Source: Limnohabitans sp. Jir72 (lineage in GTDB: Bacteria > Pseudomonadota > Gammaproteobacteria > Burkholderiales > Burkholderiaceae_C). From it: a DNA stretch of 64,000 bases. Within the stretch, counting starts at the first letter, position 1, and every line of letters starts with the position of its first letter. Under the pieces are notes generated by a model. That model worked only from the letters and a program-made list of their open reading frames with translations, did no database searches and was not told the DNA's origin. Positions 23,842-33,970 of this stretch are shown here, in pieces. The stretch spans positions 248,001-312,000 of the forward strand of contig NZ_NESC01000004.1 in the NCBI RefSeq assembly GCF_003063575.1, written 5' to 3'. Both the position numbers and the translations under genes were made by a program.

Positions 23842-25292
23842 AACTGCGCATCCCGGTCCCCCGCTGGTTCACGGCTTACGGCACGCGCTTCATGCCGTTT
23901 GCCGATGCGGCCTCGCCCGAGCTGCCGATGGCGCGATTGCTGCGCCTGTCGCTGTTTCAGGTGGTGATCGGCATGGTCACGGCGCTGCTCGTGGGCACGC
24001 TCAACCGGGTGATGATTGTCGAGCTGCAAGTGCCAGCGTGGTGGGTGGCCTTGGCGGTGGCCATCCCCATGGTGTTTGCGCCGCTGCGCACCCTGATCGG
24101 CTACCGCAGCGACACGCACCCCTCGGCGCTGGGCCTGCGCCGCATTCCCTACATGTGGACCGGTACTTTGCTGCTGTTTGGTGGCTTGTCCATCATGCCG
24201 TTTGCCTTGTTGCTCTTATCCGAGCCCGACCACACCAACGTCTGGGTCGGGCAAGTGGGCGCATGCCTAGCCTTTGTGCTGGTGGGCGCGGGCATCCAGG
24301 TCACGCAAACCGCGGGCATGGCGCTGGCGCACGACCTGGCCACCGACGACAAACGCCCGCGCGTCGTGGCCTTGCTCTACAGCATGCTGCTGGTGGGCAT
24401 GATCGCCAGCAGCACGGTGTTTGGCCTGATGCTCAGCGAGTTCAGTCCGCAAAAACTGATCCAGATGGTGCAAGGCTGTGCGGTCATGGTGGCGGTACTC
24501 AACCTGGCCTCGCTGTGGAAACAAGAGGCCCGTCAAGCCAAGCGCGGACAACGCGAAGCCGGTGGCTTTGCCAGCAGCTGGCGGGAACTGTTGGCCCAGC
24601 CGCAGATGCGCCGCTTTTTGTGGACGTTGGGCATCGGCACCTTTGCCTTCAACATGCAGGACATTGTGCTGGAGCCCTATGCCGCCGAAATTCTGAAGCT
24701 CGACGTGGGCATGACCAGTGCGCTCACAGCTTTGAGTTCGGGTGGTGCCTTGCTGGCCTTTTTGATGTCGGCCCGCTGGCTCACGGGCGGGCTGCATGCC
24801 TGCCGCCTGGCCAGCCTGGGTGTGTTGCTGGGCTTGCCCGCTTTTGCGATGGTCATTTTTTCCGGACCGCTGGAAGCGGCCTGGCTGTTCCGCGTGGGTG
24901 TTGGCCTGATCGGCTTCAGTGGCGGCTTGTTCTCGGTGGGCATGTTGGTCACCGCCATGGGCATGGGCCAGGAAGAGGGTCGACTGGACGATCTGGGCGG
25001 CTTGGTGATCGGCACTTGGGGCGCGGTGCAAGCCACCAGCGCGGGCGCAGCCATGGCGCTGGGCGGGGCTGTGCGCGACGGTGTGTCGGTGCTGGCCATG
25101 TCAGGCGCCTTGGGCGAGGCCTTGGTCACACCCATCACGGCCTACAGCTTTGTCTACCACCTGGAAATTTATTTGCTCTTTGTGGTGCTGGTGGCCATGG
25201 GCCCCATGTTGCGTGCGAGCCACTTGGCAGCACGGGCAGCCAGCACCCCCTCCACCCCCCAACCCTTTGGCCTGGCGCAACTGCCGGGCTGA
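23838..25292 (+). CDS. lhaA: Light-harvesting 1 assembly protein LhaA (PucC family)
   Basis: LhaA is an MFS-like membrane protein needed for LH1 assembly, placed as usual between bchM and puhA. The 484-residue product shows about 12 hydrophobic segments and the family motifs GTLNRVMIVELQVP, RRIPYMWTGTLLLFGG and FNMQDIVLEPYAAEILKL. The ATG overlaps the bchM stop. It resembles PucC at 32525-33922 along its length. Confidence 0.93.
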   Translation: MKLRIPVPRWFTAYGTRFMPFADAASPELPMARLLRLSLFQVVIGMVTALLVGTLNRVMIVELQVPAWWVALAVAIPMVFAPLRTLIGYRSDTHPSALGLRRIPYMWTGTLLLFGGLSIMPFALLLLSEPDHTNVWVGQVGACLAFVLVGAGIQVTQTAGMALAHDLATDDKRPRVVALLYSMLLVGMIASSTVFGLMLSEFSPQKLIQMVQGCAVMVAVLNLASLWKQEARQAKRGQREAGGFASSWRELLAQPQMRRFLWTLGIGTFAFNMQDIVLEPYAAEILKLDVGMTSALTALSSGGALLAFLMSARWLTGGLHACRLASLGVLLGLPAFAMVIFSGPLEAAWLFRVGVGLIGFSGGLFSVGMLVTAMGMGQEEGRLDDLGGLVIGTWGAVQATSAGAAMALGGAVRDGVSVLAMSGALGEALVTPITAYSFVYHLEIYLLFVVLVAMGPMLRASHLAARAASTPSTPQPFGLAQLPG

Positions 25293-25319
25293 TGCACCGA
25301 TTTTTTGAAGGAGACAGCC

Positions 25320-26084
25320 ATGGAAACAGGCGCAATCACACAGTACATCGATGTGGCCCAAATCGTGTTGTACATGTTCTGGGCGTTCTTCGCGGGACTG
25401 ATTTACTACCTCTTGCGCGAAAACCACCGCGAGGGCTACCCCATGGATTCGGGTCGCGACAACGGCCCCAAGATCGAAGGTTGGCCCCCCGTTCCCGAGC
25501 CCAAGACCTTTAAAACACAAGACGGCCACACCTACCTGGCCCCCGATTTGGCACGTCCTGACGGCGAATACAGCGCCCAGCCCATGCACGGCTGGAACGG
25601 CGCACCGCTGGAGCCACTGGGTGACCCCCTGCTGGCGGGTGTGGGCCCGGGTGCCTGGGCCATGCGCGCCGACATCCCTGACATGGACCCACATGGTCAC
25701 CCGAAGATCGTGCCTCTGCGTGTGGCCGCTGATCACTCGGTCGCCAAACAGGACGTGGACCCCCGTGGCCTGCCGGTCTGGGGTGCTGACAAGGTCGTCG
25801 CAGGGACTGTGGTCGAACTCTGGGTGGACCGCATGGAAATGCTGTTCCGCTACGCCGAAGTGCAGCTGGCAGGCTCGGACAAACGCGTCTTGTTGCCCAT
25901 GACCTTTGCGCGCATCAAGAAAGACGGCACCCATGTGCAGGCCATTTTGGGTCACCAGTTTGTGAACGTGCCGCAGACCAAATCACCCGAGCAAATCACC
26001 TTGCTCGAAGAAGAAAAAATCACCGCCTATTACGGTGCGGGCACCTTGTACGCCACGCCTGAGCGTCAGGAACCCCTGCTGTGA
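25320..26084 (+). CDS. puhA: Photosynthetic reaction centre H subunit
   Basis: PuhA is the single-span H subunit that caps the cytoplasmic face of the reaction centre. The N-terminus METGAITQYIDVAQIVLYMFWAFFAGLIYYL contains the membrane helix, followed by RENHREGYPMD and the PRC-barrel domain (VPLRVAADHSVAKQDVDPRGLPVWGAD). ATG 25320 is chosen because GAAGGAGA lies 5 nt upstream. At 254 residues it is of normal length. puhB overlaps its stop. Confidence 0.97.
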   Translation: METGAITQYIDVAQIVLYMFWAFFAGLIYYLLRENHREGYPMDSGRDNGPKIEGWPPVPEPKTFKTQDGHTYLAPDLARPDGEYSAQPMHGWNGAPLEPLGDPLLAGVGPGAWAMRADIPDMDPHGHPKIVPLRVAADHSVAKQDVDPRGLPVWGADKVVAGTVVELWVDRMEMLFRYAEVQLAGSDKRVLLPMTFARIKKDGTHVQAILGHQFVNVPQTKSPEQITLLEEEKITAYYGAGTLYATPERQEPLL

Positions 26085-26755
26085 AAGCCACCCACGAACA
26101 CGAGTGGGAAGCCGCCCCCGGCTTGCCCAGCGCGCTGCCCAAGGGTGAGCGCGTGGTCTGGCAAGGTGCGCCCGACTGGAAACGTTTGGCGATCCACGCG
26201 TTTCATGTGCGCAAGGTCGCGCTGTACTTTGCGCTGATGCTGGCCGTGCAGGTGATCAACCTGACGGCACCCGAGGGACAGGTGGACTGGAAACCTTTGG
26301 TGATCGCCGCAAGCCTTTACGCGATGGCGCTGGCCCTGCTCTTGGGCACAGCCTGGATGTCGGCGCGCAGCACGCTCTACACCCTCACCAACAAGCGCGT
26401 GGTCATGCGCATCGGCATCGTGCTCACGCTGACCTTCAACCTGCCTTTCAAACGCATCGCGGGCGCTTCGCTGAAACCCCAAGGCGCAGGCACGGGCGAC
26501 ATCGCGCTGGCCTTGAACTCTGAAGACCGCATCGGCTGGGCCCACCTGTGGCCGCACCAGCGCGCTTGGTACGTCACCCAGCCCCAACCCACCCTGCGCT
26601 GCGTTCCCAACAGCACACAAGTGGGCGAGCAACTGCTGACGTTGTGGCGTGCCGAACGTGCAGGCCAAAGTCTGAACCTAGGTGACGCGCAAGTCCCCGT
26701 GACCACACACACCAACACACCCACCCGCAACCCTGCGCAAGGCATGCTGGCATGA
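26081..26755 (+). CDS. puhB: Photosynthetic complex assembly protein PuhB
   Basis: PuhB aids reaction-centre assembly. The 224-residue protein starts with GTG overlapping the puhA stop. It has the family elements LPKGERVVWQGAPDWKRLAIHAFHVRKVALYF, a bacterial PH-like domain with two hydrophobic segments, and TLYTLTNKRVVMRIGI. The puhABC order is conserved in purple bacteria. Confidence 0.93.
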   Translation: MKATHEHEWEAAPGLPSALPKGERVVWQGAPDWKRLAIHAFHVRKVALYFALMLAVQVINLTAPEGQVDWKPLVIAASLYAMALALLLGTAWMSARSTLYTLTNKRVVMRIGIVLTLTFNLPFKRIAGASLKPQGAGTGDIALALNSEDRIGWAHLWPHQRAWYVTQPQPTLRCVPNSTQVGEQLLTLWRAERAGQSLNLGDAQVPVTTHTNTPTRNPAQGMLA

Positions 26756-27252
26756 ACACCCTGCCCAAGCACGACTGGCGGCCAAGTCGCCAAGCCCCTC
26801 AGAACCATGGCCTGAACCTGCCCATGGCTTGGATCGGCGTGGTGCTGCTGGCTGTGCTGGTGGCCGTGGGCCTGGCCCGCTGGTCCGGACTGGACCCGCG
26901 CACCCCTGACGCCCCTGTGCAATGGCAGCGCGATCTGCATTTTCGCGACCTGCCCGGGGGTGACATCGCCGTGCTGGACAGCCAAAGTGGTCAGCCAGTG
27001 GCCCGGTTCACTGGCGAGCAAGGTTTTTTGCGCAGCACCTTGCGAGCACTCGCCCGCGAACGCCACCGCGAAAAAATGGGTGGCGATGCCCCCTTTGTGC
27101 TGGTCGGCCGCACCGATGGCCGCCTGACCTTGCAAGACCCCAGCACCGGTCAACGCATTGACCTGGAGTCGTTCGGTCCCAGCAACGCCGCCGTGTTTGC
27201 GGGTCTGAGACTGGCAGGGCAAGACACTGCGCCCCTGAAAACCGCCCGCTGA
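26752..27252 (+). CDS. puhC: Photosynthetic complex assembly protein PuhC
   Basis: This 166-residue protein has one N-terminal membrane span (about residues 25-42) and a periplasmic domain with the family core RDLHFRDLPGGDIAVLDSQSGQPVARF and GFLRSTLRALARERHR. PuhC is required for optimal RC-LH1 amounts in Rhodobacter. Its ATG overlaps the puhB stop. Confidence 0.9.
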   Translation: MNTLPKHDWRPSRQAPQNHGLNLPMAWIGVVLLAVLVAVGLARWSGLDPRTPDAPVQWQRDLHFRDLPGGDIAVLDSQSGQPVARFTGEQGFLRSTLRALARERHREKMGGDAPFVLVGRTDGRLTLQDPSTGQRIDLESFGPSNAAVFAGLRLAGQDTAPLKTAR

Positions 27253-27294
27253 AGCCACCCGCTGAACCTGATTGAACCCGCACCGGAGAACCCC

Positions 27295-28377
27295 ATGAAC
27301 GCCACCGCTGTCCACACCATTGAAACCGCTGAAGACGCCAACAAAAAGGCCGTGCACAGCGACATGATCAGCCCGCGTTTTTACACCACCGATTTTGCCG
27401 CCATGGACCGCATCGACATCGAGCCCGTGCGCGCCGAGTGGGACAAGATGATGGCCGAGTACGAGGGCGACAACAACCACGACCACTTCCAGCGCGACGA
27501 AGCCTTTGCAGGTGAAGTGGCTGCAGGCATGGCCAGCCTCTCGCCCGAGATGCGCCAGGAATTCATGGACTTTCTGGTCAGCTCGCTGACCTCGGAATTT
27601 TCCGGTTGTGTGCTCTACAACGAGATTCGCAAGAACGTCACCAACCCCGACATCAAGCAGCTGATGACCTACTTGGCACGCGACGAGTCGCGCCACGCGG
27701 GCTTCATCAACTTGTCTTTGCGTGACTTCAATTTGGGCATTGATCTGGGCAACTTGAAGCGCACCAAGAAGTACACCTTCTTCAAGCCCAAATACATTTA
27801 CTACGCGACCTACCTGTCCGAAAAAATCGGCTACGCACGCTACATCACCATCTTTCGCCAGCTTGAAAAGCACCCCGAAAAACGCTTTCACCCCATCTTT
27901 CGCTGGTTCGAGCTGTGGTGCAACGACGAGTTCCGCCATGGCGAGTCTTTTGCCCTGATCATGCGGGCCAACCCTAAACTTCTCAGCGGCGTCAACAAGC
28001 TTTGGGTTCGCTTCTTTTTACTGGCCGTGTACGCCACGATGTACGTGCGCGACCACACCCGCCCCATGCTGCACGAGGCCATGGGCCTCGATTCGAGCGA
28101 ATACGACTACCAAGTCTTCCGCATCACCACTGCCATCACGCAGCAAGTCTTCCCGTTGGCGCTCGACACCGACCACCCCGACTTCCGCCGTGGCCTGGAG
28201 CGCCTGTTTGCCATTTCGCAAGCCATGGAAAAAGCCAAGGTGGGCGGCGGCGTGGTGGGCAAGCTGCAACAAGGCATTTGTGCTGTCAAAGCCGCCGCTA
28301 CCTTTGCGCGCCTGTACTTCATGCCGGTCATTCAACAAGATCTGTCGCCTCAGGTGCGCATGGAACCCGCATGGTGA
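27295..28377 (+). CDS. acsF: Mg-protoporphyrin IX monomethyl ester oxidative cyclase AcsF
   Basis: AcsF is the di-iron, O2-dependent enzyme that forms ring E. The 360-residue protein carries iron-ligand motifs [10 protein letters not shown] and [12 protein letters not shown] (ExxH type) with [13 protein letters not shown] and [13 protein letters not shown] regions. No anaerobic cyclase bchE is visible, so the visible route to ring E needs oxygen. It starts 42 bp after puhC and overlaps puhE. Confidence 0.97.
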   Translation: MNATAVHTIETAEDANKKAVHSDMISPRFYTTDFAAMDRIDIEPVRAEWDKMMAEYEGDNNHDHFQRDEAFAGEVAAGMASLSPEMRQEFMDFLVSSLTSEFSGCVLYNEIRKNVTNPDIKQLMTYLARDESRHAGFINLSLRDFNLGIDLGNLKRTKKYTFFKPKYIYYATYLSEKIGYARYITIFRQLEKHPEKRFHPIFRWFELWCNDEFRHGESFALIMRANPKLLSGVNKLWVRFFLLAVYATMYVRDHTRPMLHEAMGLDSSEYDYQVFRITTAITQQVFPLALDTDHPDFRRGLERLFAISQAMEKAKVGGGVVGKLQQGICAVKAAATFARLYFMPVIQQDLSPQVRMEPAW

Positions 28378-29153
28378 ATGAAGTCGTCATGGCTTGCGTG
28401 TTCACGGCCCTGTGCTGGTGGGTTGGCACGGGCGTGATCTTGTGGCTCGACCGGCTGCCTGCGCGCAGCTTTCGCTTCAGCCTGGCAGGCTGGACGGTGC
28501 TGTTGGCTTTGAGTTTTTGGGGCGTGGCACACAGCATGCAAGAGGTCAGCGTGTTCAACGCTTACCTGGCCTTTGGCAGCGTGATCGTGATGTGGGGCTG
28601 GCATGAGCTGGCCTTTTTGACCGGCTGGATCACCGGCCCGCGCAAAACGCCACTGGATGCGGGCACCACGGGTTGGCCGCGCTTTGTGCAATCGGTGCAA
28701 GTCATGCTTCACCACGAGCTGGCCTTGTTGGCCAACTTTGCCGTGCTGTGGTGGATGCAAGAGGGCCAACACAACCATGTGGCGATTTGCACCTATGCGC
28801 TGCTGTGGTTCATGCGACTGTCAGCCAAACTGAATTTGTTTTTTGGCGTACCTCAAAACGGCGCGCAATACCTGCCCGAACACCTCAAGTATTTGGCCAG
28901 TTATTTCCGCACGCGCAATATGACGCTGTGGTTCGTGCTGTCCATGGGCGTGTCCATGGGGACCTGGTTTTGGTTGGTGTGGTTGGCACAACAAGGCGCG
29001 GTGGCCATCACCACGGGTTGGGTCATGTTGGCCACGCTGCTGGGGCTGGCGATTGTTGAGCACATCATCATGATTTTTCCTTGGCCACTGGAGCGGCTGT
29101 GGGGTTGGGCCATGGGCCAGACCAACAAACCGGCTTTGACCTCACCCCCTTGA
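28371..29153 (+). CDS. puhE: Putative photosynthetic complex assembly protein PuhE
   Basis: This 260-residue protein of about seven membrane spans belongs to the DUF3623/PuhE family, typically found after acsF. Conserved stretches include [40 protein letters not shown] and [28 protein letters not shown] 28371 overlaps the last codons of acsF. Its biochemical role is unknown; deletion in Rhodobacter changes pigment content. Confidence 0.9.
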   Translation: MVNEVVMACVFTALCWWVGTGVILWLDRLPARSFRFSLAGWTVLLALSFWGVAHSMQEVSVFNAYLAFGSVIVMWGWHELAFLTGWITGPRKTPLDAGTTGWPRFVQSVQVMLHHELALLANFAVLWWMQEGQHNHVAICTYALLWFMRLSAKLNLFFGVPQNGAQYLPEHLKYLASYFRTRNMTLWFVLSMGVSMGTWFWLVWLAQQGAVAITTGWVMLATLLGLAIVEHIIMIFPWPLERLWGWAMGQTNKPALTSPP

Positions 29154-29162
29154 AGGCCCCCC

Positions 29163-30740
29163 ATGAACACCTTGACCCTCACCCCCGCCCTGCGTGCCGA
29201 TGGCTTTGACACACCGAACATCCCACAACGCCCCAGTACCGGTGAGGTGAGTCGCACGCCACAGCGCCCGGTGGCCGTGGTCATTGGCAGCGGCTTTGGC
29301 GGACTGGCTGCGGCCATTCGCCTGAGCGTCAAGGGCTACGAGGTCAAGGTCTTTGAAAAACTCGACGCTCCTGGGGGCCGCGCCTATGTGCACCACCAAG
29401 ACGGCTTCACTTTCGATGCTGGCCCCACCATCATCACCGCACCGTTTTTGCTCGAAGAGCTGTGGGCGCTCTGCGGCAAAAGCTTTGCAGACGATGTGAA
29501 GCTGGTGGCCATGGACCCGTTTTACCGCGTGCGGTTTTCCGACGGCACCTGGTTCGACTACAACGGCGACGCCGAGCACATGCGGGCCGAGGTGGCCCGT
29601 TTCGAGCCCTCTGACCTGCCCGGCTACGAACGCTTTTTGGAAGAAGCCGAGCGCTGCAAGACCCTGGGTTTTGAGGGCATGGGCGACATGGCCTTTGACA
29701 AGGTCAGCGACCTGATGGCCGCCATCCCCGACTTTTTGCGCATGGGCGCCTGGCGCAGCCTCTACAGCCTGGTGGCCAAACACATGCGCAACGACAAGCT
29801 GCGCACCGTGATGAGCTTTCACCCGCTGCTGATCGGCGGCAACCCGTTTGCGGTCACCTGCGCCTACGCCCTCATCAATTCGCTAGAGCGCACCTGGGGT
29901 GTGCACTCGGCCATGGGCGGCACCGGGGCGATTGTCAAAGGCTTGGTCGGCTTGTTGGAAGAGCGCGGCGTACCGCTGCGCTGCAATGCGCCCGTCACAC
30001 AAATTCGCATTGAAAAAGGCCGCGCCTGTGGCGTCGAATTGCAAAACGGCGAGTTCGTGCCCGCCGACATCGTGGTCAGCAACGGCGACACCGCCTGGAC
30101 TTACAAGAATCTGGTGGCACCCGAGCACCGCCGCGTCTGGACCGACCGCAAAATCGCCAACGGTAAATACTCCATGGGCCTGTTTGTCTGGTACTTCGGC
30201 ACCTCCAAGCAATACAAAGACGTGCCGCACCACATGATGGTGCTGGGCCCGCGCTACCAAGGCCTGCTGCAAGACATTTTCAAAAAGCACAAACTGGCCG
30301 ACGACTTCAGCCTGTATTTGCACCGCCCCACCGCCACCGACCCATCGCTGGCACCCGAAGGCTGCGACACCTTTTATGTGCTCTCGCCCGTGCCGCACCT
30401 GGACAGCGGCACCGACTGGCCCGCCTTTGCCGAGACCTACCGCGCAGCGATTGCAGAGAGTCTGGAGGCCAGCGTGCTGCCTGGCCTGCGCGACTGCATC
30501 GTGACCAGCAAGGTCACCACGCCGCAGGATTTTCACGACAACTTGTGGTCTTACAAAGGCGCGGGCTTTGGCCTGGAGCCCTTGTTGCTGCAAAGCGCGT
30601 GGTTCCGTCCGCACAACCGCAGTGAAGATGTGCCGGGTTTGTTTGTGGTGGGTGCCAGCACGCATCCGGGTGCGGGTGTGCCCGGTGTACTGATGTCGGC
30701 CAAAGCTTTGGAAACGGTGGTGCCCCATGTCCCAGCCTGA
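29163..30740 (+). CDS. crtI: Phytoene desaturase
   Basis: CrtI introduces double bonds into phytoene to give neurosporene or lycopene; sequence alone does not tell whether three or four steps. The 525-residue flavoprotein has the N-terminal FAD motif VVIGSGFGGLAAAIRLSVKGY and the C-terminal FVVGASTHPGAGVPGVLMSAKAL. A roughly 40-residue leader precedes the FAD fold. It follows puhE by 9 bp, so crtIB may be read from the bchF operon. crtB overlaps its end by 14 bp. Confidence 0.96.
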   Translation: MNTLTLTPALRADGFDTPNIPQRPSTGEVSRTPQRPVAVVIGSGFGGLAAAIRLSVKGYEVKVFEKLDAPGGRAYVHHQDGFTFDAGPTIITAPFLLEELWALCGKSFADDVKLVAMDPFYRVRFSDGTWFDYNGDAEHMRAEVARFEPSDLPGYERFLEEAERCKTLGFEGMGDMAFDKVSDLMAAIPDFLRMGAWRSLYSLVAKHMRNDKLRTVMSFHPLLIGGNPFAVTCAYALINSLERTWGVHSAMGGTGAIVKGLVGLLEERGVPLRCNAPVTQIRIEKGRACGVELQNGEFVPADIVVSNGDTAWTYKNLVAPEHRRVWTDRKIANGKYSMGLFVWYFGTSKQYKDVPHHMMVLGPRYQGLLQDIFKKHKLADDFSLYLHRPTATDPSLAPEGCDTFYVLSPVPHLDSGTDWPAFAETYRAAIAESLEASVLPGLRDCIVTSKVTTPQDFHDNLWSYKGAGFGLEPLLLQSAWFRPHNRSEDVPGLFVVGASTHPGAGVPGVLMSAKALETVVPHVPA

Positions 30741-31896
30741 ACGCATGGCCAGCGCGGCAGACACGCGTCACCTGCGCGCAGTGACCACGCCCACAGCCTC
30801 TGCAAACCAAGCCACAGAACCCACTGCGCCTGTGGCCTTGAAAGAACTCGACTTCGACTCGCTCGACCTGCAGGCCTGTGTGGCCATGATGCAAGGCGGC
30901 TCCAAAACCTTTTTTGCAGCCAGCCGCTTGCTGCCACCGCGTGTGCGCACTGCCGCCATCGCGCTGTACGCCTTTTGCCGCGTGGCCGATGACCTGGTGG
31001 ACGAAGCCCAGCCCGGCGACACACCTTTGCGGGTGTTGCAAGCGCGCCTGGATGCCATCTATGCCGGCACCCCACACGACCACGTCGAAGACCACGCCCT
31101 GAGCCTCTTGGTGCAGCAGTACAAATTGCCGCGCCATTTGCTGGACGCGCTGATCGAAGGCTTTGCCTGGGACGCGGCCGGGCGCACTTACGACAGCATC
31201 GAAGACCTGCATGCCTACGGTGCCCGGGTGGCCGGCAGTGTGGGTGCCATGATGAGCTGGATCATGGGGCCTCAAAGCATGGACACCCTGGCGCGCGCAT
31301 GCGAACTGGGCGTGGCCATGCAGCTGACCAACATCGCCCGCGACGTGGGCCATGACGCCCGCATTGGCCGCCTGTACCTGCCGCGCCGCTGGCTGATCGA
31401 GGCCGGTGTCCAACCCGATGCCTGGCTGGCCCAGCCCACCTTCACGCCCGGTATCGCGCACGTGGTGACGCGCTTGCTGGACGAAGCCGACCGACTCTAC
31501 AAACAAGCGCACTCGGGCATTGCCGCCCTGCCGCCGGACTGCCGCGCGGCCATTTGTGCGGCCAGCGTGATCTACGCCGAGATCGGCCACCAGCTGCGCC
31601 GTGAAGGCCTGGACTCGGTCAACAAGCGCACGGTGGTCAGCACCACGCGCAAGCTCATGCTGCTGGCCAGCGCTTGGACACAGGTGCACTGGATTCGAGT
31701 GAGCGAACACACCCCCGAACCCTTGGCCGCCATCGTCGGCATGGTGCAAGGCTGCCGCGATGCCACCCCCGTGACAGGGCACAAAGCCTATTTCCCCAAC
31801 CGCGCCATGCCCCAGCGTGTGGCCTGGATGCTCGAGCTGCTGGAGCGACGCGAAAGCGAACGACTCAACCGCAACGCAGCAAGCCCCACGGCATGA
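30727..31896 (+). CDS. crtB: Phytoene synthase
   Basis: CrtB condenses two geranylgeranyl diphosphates to phytoene. Both Asp-rich motifs are present: RVADDLVDE and NIARDVGHDARIGRLYLP. At 389 residues it is longer than usual owing to an N-terminal extension of about 45 low-complexity residues. It is the last gene of the plus-strand block and converges on the puc end. In the 180-bp interval that follows, GGGGC-N6-GCCCC at about 31909-31924 could form a short hairpin, without a T-tract. Confidence 0.95.
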   Translation: MSQPERMASAADTRHLRAVTTPTASANQATEPTAPVALKELDFDSLDLQACVAMMQGGSKTFFAASRLLPPRVRTAAIALYAFCRVADDLVDEAQPGDTPLRVLQARLDAIYAGTPHDHVEDHALSLLVQQYKLPRHLLDALIEGFAWDAAGRTYDSIEDLHAYGARVAGSVGAMMSWIMGPQSMDTLARACELGVAMQLTNIARDVGHDARIGRLYLPRRWLIEAGVQPDAWLAQPTFTPGIAHVVTRLLDEADRLYKQAHSGIAALPPDCRAAICAASVIYAEIGHQLRREGLDSVNKRTVVSTTRKLMLLASAWTQVHWIRVSEHTPEPLAAIVGMVQGCRDATPVTGHKAYFPNRAMPQRVAWMLELLERRESERLNRNAASPTA

Positions 31897-32076
31897 CAAG
31901 AGTGACGGGGCTGTCCTGCCCCATGAGGGCCCATTAGCACAGCATCTGGCCGCGTTGGCTTTACGTCAGCCACCCCCATCGGTCAGCAAATCAACACGCA
32001 GGACCTGACCAAGTCTCAAAGTACCTGTATTTCCTGCACGACCACGAGCATCAGCGCCGTGGCCGGTCCTTGCTGG

Positions 32077-32205
32077 TCAGCTGTTGCTTGAAACCAACTG
32101 GGCGATCACGGCAATCACCACAAAAAACGAAGAAAACACCGCGATGCCAATGGCGTAATAACGCCCAGATTTTTGGCGGATTTGAGAAATGGTTAATTTG
32201 TTCAT
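32077..32205 (-). CDS. Tiny single-span membrane peptide ORF (42 residues) downstream of the puc operon
   Basis: The ORF encodes a short basic N-terminus (MNKLTISQIRQKSGRYY), one strongly hydrophobic stretch (about residues 18-38) and a Ser-rich tail. No clear ribosome-binding site is visible. It lies in the same direction as pucBAC and the 39-residue ORF, 136 bp after the latter. No family recognised; it could be a true small subunit or a chance ORF. Confidence 0.4.
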   Translation of the reverse strand: MNKLTISQIRQKSGRYYAIGIAVFSSFFVVIAVIAQLVSSNS

Positions 32206-32341
32206 GATGACAAAAACAGTTCAAGAAAAATGGCCTGCATCGCCGCTGAAGACAGCATCGAGCACAGGTGCGTTCAAGCCCAATTGACCCAAGCCATCGA
32301 CGCGATCCGTCAATCAACGTGAGTCACGACCACCATGGCCA

Positions 32342-32461
32342 TTACTCCATGGGTTTGTCCATCGGTTTGTGGCTGGGGCGTTTGGGGCGGTTGAACCAGT
32401 TGGCCAGCATGAACAGGCAGAAAACCACGAACATGATGATGAGGATGTGTTTGATTTCCAT
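32342..32461 (-). CDS. Tiny single-span membrane protein (39 residues) after pucC
   Basis: ATG 32461 has AAGGA 7 nt upstream. The product has a hydrophobic N-terminal span (about residues 5-22) followed by a basic, proline-rich tail (NRPKRPSHKPMDKPME). It sits 63 bp after pucC in the same direction. The place matches that of extra puc genes such as pucDE of Rhodobacter capsulatus, but I see no clear homology to a named antenna gamma subunit. Confidence 0.55.
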   Translation of the reverse strand: MEIKHILIIMFVVFCLFMLANWFNRPKRPSHKPMDKPME

Positions 32462-32524
32462 GGTTTTTCCTTGAGTTGATGAAAGATGAAAGGCATCACA
32501 AAAATGCACTCTGGTGGCTGCGCA

Positions 32525-33922
32525 TTATGGGGAAGGGACGGGTGCCGAGGCAAGTGCACGCCATGGCCGCATCATCGGGGCGATGGCCCACAGGGTCAGC
32601 ACCAGCAAAAGGATTTCGAGCGCATACACAGCCGAGTAGCCCATGACCGAACTGCTGAGCAGCGCCACGCCGTCGCGCACCAAGCCACCCGCGGCCATGC
32701 CCACACCGGCGGCCGTAGCCTGCACCGCGCCCCAGGCCCCCATGGCCAGGCCAATGTGTTCTGGCGGAGCCAGTCGCATGGCGGCCGTGAGGGTGCCATG
32801 GGCAAACAAGCCGCCACCCAGGCCGATCAGGAAAATGCCCGATGCAAACAAAACCGGCGAATCCAGCGGGGCCGATGCGATCACGGCCACAAAGGCAGGC
32901 ACCCCCACCCAAGCGCCCCAACTGGCCATGCGGTAAGCATCTTCGCCCCGGCTGAGCACACGCGAAGCCCAGGCAAAACCGATCAAGCCACCAAAAGCCA
33001 AGGTGGCGGTGAGCATGGTGGTGGTGGAGACGCTCAGGCCCAGGATCTCGCCGCCATAAGGCTCCAACAACACATCTTCCATGGTGAAGGCCATGGTGCC
33101 CAAACCCACGGCCAGCAAACGGCGCACGGTGTTGGGGCCTTGGCAAAACAATTGCCAGGCCTCGCCAAAGCTGTGTTCGAGGGGTGTACCAGGTTTGCGC
33201 AGTCGGCTGCGAGGCTCTTGCTTCCACAGGGCGACCACATTGAGCAGCAGCGTCATCACCGCCACCGATTGCACCACGCGGATCAGCTGACCGGGACTGT
33301 AGTCGCGCAGCAAATGGCCGAGCATCAAGGCGCTGCCGATCATGCCCACCAGTTGCATCACATACATGAGGCCAACCACTTTGGGCTGGCGCTCGGGCGG
33401 GGCCAGGTCAGTGGCCAGCGCCAGGCCTGCGGTTTGGACCGTGTGCATGCCCAAGCCCACCAGCACAAAAGCGCCAGCCGCACCGACCAAGCCCACCCAG
33501 GCCGGGGCCTGACTGGCCTGTCCAGCACCGCTGAGCACCAGCAGGGCAAAGGGCATGATGGAAAAACCACCGAATTGCAGCAAGCTGCCCATCCAGATGT
33601 AGGGCACGCGCCGCCAGCCCAGTTGCGAGCGGTGGTTGTCCGAGCGAAAGCCGATCAGCGCCCGCAGCGGCGCTACAAGCAAGGGCAAAGCCACCATGAA
33701 GGACACCAGCGTGGCGGGCACTTGCAGCTCCACGATCATCACGCGGTTGAGGGTGCCCACCAGCATGACCATGGCCATGCCGACAGAAATTTGAAACAAC
33801 GACAAACGCAGCAGACGGGACAGCGGCAAGTCATCGCTGGCGGCATCTGCAAAGGGCAAAAAGCGCGGGCCCAGGTTGGCCAGCACATGTGCAAGAGATG
33901 ATCGTGTTTTAGTTTTGGTCAT
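32525..33922 (-). CDS. pucC: LH2 assembly protein PucC (MFS family)
   Basis: PucC is required for assembly of the peripheral antenna LH2. The 465-residue protein has about 12 hydrophobic segments and motifs GTLNRVMIVELQVPATLV, WRRVPYIWMGSLLQFGG and FTMEDVLLEPYGGEILGL shared with LhaA. It directly follows pucA (48 bp), giving the standard pucBAC order. The ATG at 33922 is the first in frame and agrees with LhaA-like starts. Confidence 0.94.
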   Translation of the reverse strand: MTKTKTRSSLAHVLANLGPRFLPFADAASDDLPLSRLLRLSLFQISVGMAMVMLVGTLNRVMIVELQVPATLVSFMVALPLLVAPLRALIGFRSDNHRSQLGWRRVPYIWMGSLLQFGGFSIMPFALLVLSGAGQASQAPAWVGLVGAAGAFVLVGLGMHTVQTAGLALATDLAPPERQPKVVGLMYVMQLVGMIGSALMLGHLLRDYSPGQLIRVVQSVAVMTLLLNVVALWKQEPRSRLRKPGTPLEHSFGEAWQLFCQGPNTVRRLLAVGLGTMAFTMEDVLLEPYGGEILGLSVSTTTMLTATLAFGGLIGFAWASRVLSRGEDAYRMASWGAWVGVPAFVAVIASAPLDSPVLFASGIFLIGLGGGLFAHGTLTAAMRLAPPEHIGLAMGAWGAVQATAAGVGMAAGGLVRDGVALLSSSVMGYSAVYALEILLLVLTLWAIAPMMRPWRALASAPVPSP

Positions 33923-33970
33923 AAGGGAAAGACCAGACGCTTTCGCGTCTGGCCGTTCGGGCTTGCACCC

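Noticed and set aside
31909..31924. GGGGC-N6-GCCCC hairpin after crtB as terminator
   Set aside because: Only a 5-bp stem and no T-tract; mentioned but not called as a terminator.
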